Positions 7,583-14,900 of a stretch of 19,933 nucleotides of DNA are shown one piece after another; position 1 is the stretch's first letter; the number at the start of each line of letters is the position of its first letter. Location of the stretch: contig JANLSD010000382.1 in NCBI GenBank assembly GCA_031362245.1, positions 1 to 19,933 on the forward strand, in the 5' to 3' direction. The DNA is from JAAURS01 sp031362245 (GTDB lineage: Bacteria > Cyanobacteriota > Cyanobacteriia > Thermosynechococcales > Thermosynechococcaceae). The position numbers and the translations under genes are program-made. The notes under the pieces were generated by a model, which was not told where the DNA came from, did not search any database, and saw nothing but the letters and a program-made list of their open reading frames with translations.

Positions 7583-8566
7583 ATGAAGCAAACTTTATTT
7601 TCAAGATTTACGCTGCTTTCCAAAATCACCCAGAAATCAGCTCAACTCTTAGCCATGTTGGGTATTCTCGTGTTTGGGAATATGGCGCTGCCTTCCGTCG
7701 CCCAAGCCTACCCTGTCTTTGCACAGCAAGCCTACGAAAACCCACGGGAAGCGACGGGTCGGATTGTTTGTGCCAACTGTCACCTTGCCCAGAAGCCCAC
7801 CGAAATTGAGGTGCCTCAGTCCGTATTGCCCAATACGGTCTTTGAAGCGGTGGTTAAAATTCCCTACGACCCTGCCGTACAGCAGGTGCTTGGAAATGGT
7901 GAAAAAGGCCCTCTGAACGTGGGTGCAGCCCTCATTTTGCCCAAAGGCTTTAAGCTGGCTCCCCCTGAACGGCTTTCTGAAGAACTGAAGGAAAAAACCA
8001 GTGGCGTTTATTTCCAAAACTACAGCGCCGAACGAGACAATATCTTAGTCGTGGGTCCCTTGCCTGGTGATGACCACCAAGAAATCGTTTTCCCAGTCCT
8101 TTCCCCCGACCCAGGGACGGATAAGGGCGTTCGGTTTGGTAAATATCTAATTAACGTCGGTGGAAATCGCGGTCGTGGTCAGGTCTACCCGACAGGCGAC
8201 AAATCCAACAACAATATCTTCAATGCCTCTATCTCAGGGGTGATCACTGACATTAGCAATGGCGATGCAGGTGCTCACTTAGTCACCATTGCTGCGGCTA
8301 ACGGTGGCCAAAAGGTTACGGAAACCATTCCGGCTGGCCCTAGCCTAGTGGTGACGAAGGGACAGGAAATCAAAGAAGGGGAAGCCCTCACCGACAATCC
8401 TAATGTGGGTGGATTTGGTCAGCATGATATTGAAATCGTGCTCCAAAACCCAACACGGGTGAAGTGGCTGATGGCATTCTTCGCGGCAATCATGGTGTCT
8501 CAGATCATGCTGGTTCTGAAAAAGAAACAGGTCGAGAAGGTTCAAGCTGCGGAAATGAATTTCTAG
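7583..8566 (+). CDS. petA: Apocytochrome f
   Basis: A 327-residue precursor of the c-type cytochrome of the b6f complex, which accepts electrons from the Rieske centre and reduces plastocyanin or cytochrome c6 in the lumen. The signal peptide ends at AQA before YPVFAQQAY. Mature Tyr1 (residue 43) is the unusual axial haem ligand through its amino group, and CANCH (63-67) binds haem at mature positions 21-25. A single C-terminal transmembrane helix (about 292-312) is followed by a basic tail. An in-frame codon at 7490 would add 31 residues overlapping petC; the ATG at 7583 is chosen because it gives a normal signal peptide and length. Second gene of petCA. Confidence 0.97.
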   Translation: MKQTLFSRFTLLSKITQKSAQLLAMLGILVFGNMALPSVAQAYPVFAQQAYENPREATGRIVCANCHLAQKPTEIEVPQSVLPNTVFEAVVKIPYDPAVQQVLGNGEKGPLNVGAALILPKGFKLAPPERLSEELKEKTSGVYFQNYSAERDNILVVGPLPGDDHQEIVFPVLSPDPGTDKGVRFGKYLINVGGNRGRGQVYPTGDKSNNNIFNASISGVITDISNGDAGAHLVTIAAANGGQKVTETIPAGPSLVVTKGQEIKEGEALTDNPNVGGFGQHDIEIVLQNPTRVKWLMAFFAAIMVSQIMLVLKKKQVEKVQAAEMNF

Positions 8567-8593
8567 GTTTAGCCCTCAAACGCTCAACAGAAT

Positions 8594-8628
8594 AAGCCTT
8601 GTCCAAGCTTGGACAAGGCTTGTTTTTT
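8594..8628 (+). terminator. Rho-independent terminator of petCA
   Basis: A perfect 28-bp palindrome (8594-8621, AAGCCTTGTCCA / TGGACAAGGCTT with AGCT in the centre) is followed by six T residues at 8623-8628. It starts 27 nt after the petA stop. It is the strongest terminator in the window. Confidence 0.92.
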
Positions 8629-8739
8629 GTCTAAAACCGATACCTGCTTCAATGGATAGCATTGGATCTGATCGGGAGAGATTCCTGTACTATCAAAACG
8701 ATTCCCTTTTGGACTTGTAAGAGTTTGATTTATAGCGTT

Positions 8740-10473
8740 ATGAATGGGTGGTGTAAGGATAGGCAAGGTAGTAGATTGTCTTTCCCAGGTTTAGGGCTAG
8801 CAGCGGCTGTTGCTGGGTGGGTTTGGATGGGAAGCCATGCTGTGGCGCAGCAACCGCCCAACCCCGCTCCAGTGCCGTCACCTGCCCCACTACCTTCTGA
8901 ACTGTTGCCGCCACCTGAGGATTTTCTAAGGCTGCCCGTATCACCCCCAGCCTCACCGTCTCAGAAAGGCATACCCGCTGGAACCATTACCGTCAAAAAA
9001 ATTGAGGTTGTGGGGAGCACCCTGTTTTCATCTGAGCAGCTACAGGCTGCGACGGTCTCTTTTTTGAATCGTCCCTTGACCTTTGAAGATCTCCTTAAGG
9101 CACGGGCCGCGATCACGAAACTTTATGTGGATAAGGGCTATTTGACTTCAGGAGCCTACTTGCCTGCCAATCAAGACGTTAGCAAGGGCGTTGTGACGTT
9201 TCAGGTGCTGGAAGGCTCCATTGAAGAGATTCGGGTTACGGGTACAAAGTCTCTGCGCCCTCGGTATATTCGCGATCGCCTCCAATCCTCCACCCACTTA
9301 CCCCTAAACGTCCCTCGCCTCACTGCCGCCCTCCAGCTTCTAAAGCAAAACCCCTTAATTGAGCGGATTTCTGCCGAGCTATTGCCTGGAACCCAGCCAG
9401 GGACTAACTTGCTCGCTGTTAGCATCGTTTCCGCCCCCACTCGTACTGCCCATGTTGCGCTCAATAACCATCGCTCTGCCACCAGTGGCGAGTTTGGGCG
9501 ACAGATCCGGTTTAGTCAGACCAATTTGACAGGCTATGGCGATCGCTTTAGTGCTAGCTACACCAATGCAGCCGGAAGCAATGACTTCAACTTAAACTAT
9601 GCACTCCCCGTTAACGCCAAGGACGGCACATTCAGCGTTAGCTATGGCCAATCAGACAGCAACGTCATTCAAAGACCCTTCAGCGCCCTGGACATCAGTA
9701 GCAGCTCACGAAATTTAACCGTAGCGTTCCGTCAGCCGATTATTAATACCCCAAGCCATCAAATTGTTTTGGGTGTGGCCCTATCCCGTCAAGAAAGTGA
9801 GCTGACCTTTTTGGATGGCATTCCACTTTCTTTGCCCAATACAGGTTCAGATGCCCAAGGCCACATCCGCATTACGCAGCTAAACCTGTTTCAAGAGTGG
9901 ACTCAGCGTCGTCGCCGTTCCTTACTCACCCTCCGGTCAGATCTAGACATTGGACTGGACTTGGGCGCAACCCAAAATCCAACAGCCCCCGATGGACGCT
10001 TTGTGAAATGGCAGGGGGTGGCACAACTGCTTTATGGAATTCATCCAGATACCATTCTCACCTTACGTTCAACGGTTCAGCTCTCAGATCGTGCTTTGCC
10101 CAATTTATCTCTGGTGGGGTTAGGCGGCAATCGGGCTTTGCGGGGCTATCCAGAAGGATTTTTGCTATTTGATCAGGCTGTGTTTGGCACAGCAGAGCTT
10201 GCCATCCCCATCTTTCGCACAGAAGACCGTTCTCATCGGCTCTACCTCAGCCCGCTTGTTGATCTCGGTTACGGCTGGAACTATCGTAAAATCTCCGCCA
10301 CCGATAATCGCTTCTTGATTGCCCCCGGCCTAGGACTGCGCTATGAGTGGACAGATCGCATTGGTGTACAAATAAACTGGGGTATCCCATTGGTGGGCGT
10401 CCCCGCCGACAAGATTACCGCAGGCATCGAAGACAGTCGAGTCCTATTTTCTGTAGACGTGAAGCTGTTTTAG
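8740..10473 (+). CDS. ShlB/FhaC/HecB-type outer-membrane transporter (TpsB)
   Basis: A 577-residue Omp85-superfamily outer-membrane protein of the two-partner secretion type, which moves a TpsA passenger across the outer membrane. The signal peptide has a basic start and ends at HAVA (residue 36) before QQ. A proline-rich stretch (about 39-75) follows, then two POTRA domains (about 84-160, beginning TITVKKIEVVGS, and about 161-235, with the LEGSIEEIRVTGT segment between), then a C-terminal beta-barrel. LGGNRALRGYPEG (about 462-474) is the conserved loop motif equivalent to VRGY in FhaC. The protein ends in Phe (DVKLF), a usual barrel signature. The ATG at 8740 is preferred; a TTG at 8662 would add 26 residues ahead of the signal peptide. 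No TpsA gene is adjacent. In cyanobacteria some members of this family are general outer-membrane porin-like proteins, so the substrate is uncertain. Confidence 0.87.
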   Translation: MNGWCKDRQGSRLSFPGLGLAAAVAGWVWMGSHAVAQQPPNPAPVPSPAPLPSELLPPPEDFLRLPVSPPASPSQKGIPAGTITVKKIEVVGSTLFSSEQLQAATVSFLNRPLTFEDLLKARAAITKLYVDKGYLTSGAYLPANQDVSKGVVTFQVLEGSIEEIRVTGTKSLRPRYIRDRLQSSTHLPLNVPRLTAALQLLKQNPLIERISAELLPGTQPGTNLLAVSIVSAPTRTAHVALNNHRSATSGEFGRQIRFSQTNLTGYGDRFSASYTNAAGSNDFNLNYALPVNAKDGTFSVSYGQSDSNVIQRPFSALDISSSSRNLTVAFRQPIINTPSHQIVLGVALSRQESELTFLDGIPLSLPNTGSDAQGHIRITQLNLFQEWTQRRRRSLLTLRSDLDIGLDLGATQNPTAPDGRFVKWQGVAQLLYGIHPDTILTLRSTVQLSDRALPNLSLVGLGGNRALRGYPEGFLLFDQAVFGTAELAIPIFRTEDRSHRLYLSPLVDLGYGWNYRKISATDNRFLIAPGLGLRYEWTDRIGVQINWGIPLVGVPADKITAGIEDSRVLFSVDVKLF

Positions 10474-10507
10474 GGGCTTACGTTACAATAGTCGAAATTT
10501 TTTAAAA

Positions 10508-10579
10508 CTCCCCAGGCAAGACTCGAACTTGCGACCAATCGGTTAACAGCCGACCGCTCTACCACTGAGCTACTGAGGA
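10508..10579 (-). tRNA. tRNA-Asn(GTT)
   Basis: A 72-nt cloverleaf on the minus strand. The acceptor arm TCCTCAG pairs with CTGGGGA (one G-U). The anticodon stem GTCGG/CCGAT holds the loop CTGTTAA, giving anticodon GTT (10545-10547), and the T-arm is GCAAG-TTCGAGT-CTTGC. The discriminator is G and CCA is not encoded. Confidence 0.97.
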
Positions 10580-10738
10580 TTGCAGCACCTATAATCTTAG
10601 CCAAAAGAAGGGGGATTTGGCAAGTGCATTTTGAAGTTTTCTGTCTTGGAATGGGTGTATTCCCCAGCTTGAGTGGGACAAGCGGGCAAAAATATCTCTA
10701 AAATCCGGCGATCTCTCAAAGAAGCCAGGGCGAAAGTC

Positions 10739-10744
10739 TATAAT
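10739..10744 (+). promoter_or_regulatory. Possible -10 element for rpaA
   Basis: TATAAT lies 96 nt before the rpaA start. No good -35 is seen. The rpaA ATG has no Shine-Dalgarno (GTGTATAA precedes it). The gap from the tRNA to rpaA (10580-10840) otherwise holds no evident feature. Confidence 0.35.
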
Positions 10745-10840
10745 CCTGACAGGTGTTTTTATATTCATCAAACCTTAACGCGCTTTAAAGTCTCACATCT
10801 CCTTTTTAAAAGCAGTATTCTCCTCTCGTTGAGTGTATAA

Positions 10841-11599
10841 ATGAAGCCTCGGATATTGGTTATCGATGATGATCCGGCGATCGCAGAGCTGGTTGCCATT
10901 AACTTAGAAATGGCTGGCTACGATGTCACCCAAGTGACAGACGGCATCAAAGGACAGGCATTAGCCGTTCAAATGGTGCCTGACCTGATCATGCTGGATC
11001 TCATGCTACCCAAGGTAGATGGGTTTACCATTTGTCAGCGCCTCCGCCGAGATGAACGGACTGCAAATGTACTTGTGCTCATGCTTACCGCCCTCGGCCA
11101 AACGCAAGACAAGGTCGAAGGCTTTAATGCGGGAGCCGATGACTATCTGACCAAGCCCTTCGAGCTAGAAGAAATGCTGGCCCGCGTGAGGGCATTGCTG
11201 CGCCGAACTGATCGCATTCCCCAAGCCGCAAAGCATACTGAAATTCTGAGCTATGGGCCGCTGACGCTGATGCCAGAGCGATTTGAAATCCTTTGGAATG
11301 ATGCAGTCATTAAGCTAACGCGGCTGGAGTTTGAGTTGTTGCACTGTTTACTTCAGCGTCACGGTCAGACGGTTTCACCCAGCGAGATTTTGCAAGAGGT
11401 CTGGGGCTACGACCCCAACGACGATATTGAGACTATCCGAGTCCATGTGCGTCATTTGCGCACCAAACTTGAACCCGATCCGCGCCACCCGAAATATATT
11501 AAGACCGTCTATGGTGCGGGCTACTGTCTAGAGCTACCCCAAGACCAGCCCCAGGACGTTTCTGCTCTAGAGTCACTTAACGCAAGCAAAAAACCTTAA
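10841..11599 (+). CDS. rpaA: OmpR-family response regulator RpaA
   Basis: A 252-residue two-component regulator closely matching my memory of cyanobacterial RpaA, from MKPRILVIDDDPAI through DDYLTKPF to the C-terminal winged-helix segment ending IKTVYGAGYCLELP. The receiver domain (1-120) has the acidic pocket D10/D11, phospho-acceptor D53 (IMLDLML), T83 and K105. The OmpR DNA-binding domain spans about 140-235. RpaA is phosphorylated by SasA under KaiC control, dephosphorylated by CikA, and drives dusk-phase genes. It is distinguished from RpaB by its N-terminus and its receiver sequence. It stands alone, with no adjacent kinase, which is usual for RpaA. Confidence 0.9.
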   Translation: MKPRILVIDDDPAIAELVAINLEMAGYDVTQVTDGIKGQALAVQMVPDLIMLDLMLPKVDGFTICQRLRRDERTANVLVLMLTALGQTQDKVEGFNAGADDYLTKPFELEEMLARVRALLRRTDRIPQAAKHTEILSYGPLTLMPERFEILWNDAVIKLTRLEFELLHCLLQRHGQTVSPSEILQEVWGYDPNDDIETIRVHVRHLRTKLEPDPRHPKYIKTVYGAGYCLELPQDQPQDVSALESLNASKKP

Positions 11600-11601
11600 G
11601 A

Positions 11602-11629
11602 GCGTCTCTTTAATAAGACGTCAATTTTT
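11602..11629 (+). terminator. Likely terminator downstream of rpaA
   Basis: GCGTCT (11602-11607) pairs with AGACGT (11616-11621) around an 8-nt A/T-rich loop, followed closely by TTTTT (11625-11629). It begins 3 nt after the rpaA stop. The stem is only 6 bp with one G-U, so strength is moderate. A related hairpin recurs at 11696. Confidence 0.6.
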
Positions 11630-11647
11630 GCCATACAGCATTTCCTA

Positions 11648-11669
11648 GGGGCACAATGCATTGTGCCCC
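11648..11669. repeat. 22-bp perfect palindrome
   Basis: GGGGCACAATG is followed directly by its exact reverse complement CATTGTGCCCC. No T-run follows, so a terminator role is unlikely. Elements built on GGGCAC...GTGCCC palindromes are common dispersed repeats in cyanobacteria. A dimeric regulator site is an alternative. Confidence 0.7.
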
Positions 11670-11695
11670 GCAGCCTATATGAGGTCAAACCCTCA

Positions 11696-11718
11696 AGCGT
11701 CCTTTACGTAGGACGTCA
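11696..11718. repeat. Second copy of the rpaA-terminator hairpin
   Basis: AGCGTCCTTTACGTAGGACGTCA resembles 11601-11623 at 17 of 23 positions, with identical ends (AGCGTC and GACGTCA). The T-A pair closing the first copy is replaced by C-G here, and an extra T-A pair forms, so the stem is preserved or improved. No T-run follows this copy. Confidence 0.55.
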
Positions 11719-11732
11719 GCCCCCTCCATCGC

Positions 11733-11760
11733 TTGAAATCAAGAACAACTCGTTTATAAT
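11733..11760 (+). promoter_or_regulatory. Sigma70-type promoter for the PKS-AOS gene
   Basis: TTGAAA (11733-11738) and TATAAT (11755-11760) are separated by 16 nt. Transcription would start near 11767, leaving a leader of about 200 nt. A second, weaker candidate is TTGACC (11855-11860) with TAATAA (11876-11881), 15 nt apart. Confidence 0.6.
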
Positions 11761-11896
11761 TACGGAAAACTTTGCCGAACAGAAGTGCAACGCAACCGTT
11801 CAGGCATATTCTGCGTCATGGTGATTCAGTTGCGTCTAGGAACATTTGCTGTGTTTGACCAGCGTTATTTTCTGATAATAAAAGCTCGACTTATAG

Positions 11897-11923
11897 GACT
11901 GAAGCGATAAAGCATCATCAGTC
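11897..11923 (+). other. Leader hairpin ahead of the PKS-AOS gene
   Basis: GACTGA (11897-11902) pairs with TCAGTC (11918-11923) across a 15-nt loop and is followed by T-rich sequence (11929-11948). It lies in the long leader of the megasynthase gene and could be an attenuator or simply AT-rich chance pairing. No Shine-Dalgarno is evident before the ATG at 11966. Confidence 0.25.
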
Positions 11924-11965
11924 GCTAATTTTTATTCTTAATTTTTAAGGTCTGGTCTGAACAAG

Positions 11966-14900
11966 ATGCATAAAGAACCTATTGCTGTCATTGGAATTGG
12001 GTGTCGTTTACCTGGGGCCAGCAATCCACAGGAATTTTGGAAACTACTGCACGATAATGTCGATGCCATTACAGAGGTTCCCCCCTCTCGATGGGATCTT
12101 GATACCTTCTACGATCCAGACCCTACCCAACCTCATAAAATGAACACCCGTTGGGGTGGTTTTTTGGATCAGGTGGATCAATTTGATCCCACTTTTTTTG
12201 GCATTACCCCCCGCGAAGCCACCAGCATCGATCCCCAACAGCGACTGATCTTAGAAGTCTCCTGGGAAGCCCTAGAAGATGCAGGACAGGTGCCGCAAAA
12301 TTTGTCTGGGTCTAAAACAGGGGTGTTTATCGGCATTTCTAGCCATGATTATTCTTCGTTGGTGTATACAGACGATCCCTATGGGTTGACGGGCAATGTT
12401 AACTGTATTGCAGCCAATCGGATCTCCTATGTCTTTAATTTCAGAGGACCCAGCCTAGCGGTGGATACCGCCTGTTCTTCTTCCCTAGTGGCGATTCATC
12501 TAGCCTGCCAAAGTATCTGGAATGGAGAAAGTGAACTGGCTTTGGCGGGAGGGGTGCAGGTGATTCTGTCCCCCGATCTCTCCGTCAGCTTTAGTAAGGC
12601 TGGGTTGCTGTCTCCCGATGGTCGGTGCAAAACCTTTGATGCTAAGGCCAATGGCTATGTACGGAGTGAAGGGGCAGGAGTGGTGCTGCTCAAGCCCCTT
12701 TCCCAAGCTCAAAAGGACGGCGATCCAATTTACGCTGTTATTTTAGGCACTGCGGTCAACCAAGATGGACGTAGCAATGGCCTATCTGCCCCCAATCCAG
12801 AGGCCCAAGAAGCCGTAGTTCGGGAAGCCTATGAACGCGCTGGGGTGTCTCCTGGAAAAGTGCAGTATGTTGAAGCCCACGGGACAGGGACTAAACTAGG
12901 CGATCCGATGGAGTTGAAGGCTCTGGGTGCGGTGCTGTCCGATGGAAGGATGGAGGGTGATCGCTGTGCGGTAGGCTCGGTCAAAGCCAACCTAGGCCAC
13001 TCGGAGACAGCGGCAGGGATCACAGGATTCATCAAGGTTGCCTTAGCCCTTAAGCATCAGCAGATTCCGGCGAGTCTGCACTTCCAAGACCCGAACCCCT
13101 ACATTGATTTTGATGGGCTTCAGCTTCGGGTACAGCAAACCCTAGAACCTTGGCCTTATCGAGAAGGGGTGGCAGCTGTTGCAGGGATTAATTCCTTTGG
13201 CTTTGGCGGTACCAATGCCCATGTGGTGCTTCAGGAGGCTCCCAGTCAACCCGCTAAATTCAAGTACTCCACCGTCCAAAGACCTTGGCATGTGCTGACG
13301 CTATCCGCAAAAAGCGAGCCTGCATTGCGAGAGCTGAGCCTGCACTATCAAACCCTGCTGGCGCAGAATCCGATGTTGTCTTTGGCGGATGTGTGTCATT
13401 GCGCCAATTTGCGGCGATCGCAGTTCAAGCATCGTCTCGTCGCCATTAGTTCCTCTAGTACCGAGACTCAGGTGCAACTTGCCGCCTTTGCCGCAGGGGA
13501 AACCGACATCACAGGGTTGCAAGACGGACAGGTGACGAGCAAAAAAGCGCCACGGGTTGCTTTTTTGTTTACAGGACAGGGATCGCAGTATGTGGGCATG
13601 GGCCGCACGCTCTACGAAACCCAGCCCACCTTTAAGGGGATTTTGGATCGCTGCGATCGCATTTTGCAGGCTGAGCTGAAGGTGTCGCTGCTCTCGGTGC
13701 TGTATCCCGAAACAGAGGGCCACAGCCCTATTGATGACACGGCCTACACTCAACCCGCCCTGTTTGCCTTGGAGTATGCCCTGGCGCAGCTCTGGATTTC
13801 CTGGGGAATTTCGCCCTCGGTAGTAATGGGGCACAGCGTTGGGGAATATGTCGCAGCTTGCGTAGCAGGAGTCTTCAGCTTAGAGGATGGTCTAAAGCTC
13901 ATTGCGGCACGGGGGCGTCTAATGCAGGCGTTGCCCCAGAATGGCGCAATGGTGTCTGTGTTAGCCGATGAAGCCAAGGTTACGGCAGCGGTGCAGCGTT
14001 TGGGTGGAGCGGTGGCAATTGCCGCGATTAATGGCCCTCAAAGCATTGTCATCTCGGGTGCTAGCGCTGCGGTTGCTGCCATTGTGAGGGAACTCGAAGC
14101 AGAGGGTATCAAAACAAAGCCATTGCAGGTTTCCCATGCGTTTCACTCGCCCTTGATGGAACCCATGCTGGCGGAATTTGCTCAAGTGGCTTCAGAGGTG
14201 GCCTATGCTCGGCCTCGGATTAGCCTCATTTCTAACCTGACGGGCGATTTGATTGGGGCCGAAATTGCGACGCCTGAATATTGGTGTTTGCATGTGCGTC
14301 AACCCGTAAAGTTTGCCGCCAGCATGGCAACCCTCCAACGCCAAGACTATCGCGTGTTTTTAGAAATTGGGCCAAAGCCGATTCTGTTGGGGATGGGTCG
14401 CACCTGTCTGGGCGAAGGCGATTATCTCTGGCTGCCCAGCCTGCGATCGGGTCAAGGGGACTGGCAGCAGATGCTCCAAAGTTTGGGAGCGCTGTCTCTG
14501 AACAATGCCGAAGTAGATTGGGCCAAATTTGACCAAGACTATACCCGTCAGTGGGTGAATCTGCCCACCTATCCGTTCCAGCGTCAGCGCTACTGGTGGT
14601 CGGATGAAGAGTTGAAAGCAGTTGGTTCTAAAAGTACTTCGGTACTTGCGTCCGCTGGACAGCAAACGCTACATCCATTACTAGGTTTTGCGCTTCCCTT
14701 GGCGGGGACTCAGGAGCGACGGTATCAAGTGCAGATTAGTGGGCGATCGCCTATCTATCTCCAGGATCACTGTGTCCTCCAGCAGCCTGTGTTACCTGCT
14801 TCCGCCTATATCGAAATGGCAGCAGCAGCTGCGTTGCAAGTGTTTCAAGACGGCCCTTGGCAGATTGAAGGGGTGGCGATCGAGCGGCCGTTGTTGCTCC

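Noticed and set aside
11648..11669. Palindrome as a second terminator of rpaA
   Set aside because: The hairpin would be stable but is not followed by a T-run; the upstream hairpin at 11602-11629 fits better.
13301..13834. 177-codon open frame on the minus strand inside the PKS
   Set aside because: It lies entirely antisense to the conserved KS-AT linker and AT domain, has low-complexity basic content and no recognisable motif; it is a shadow of the real coding strand.
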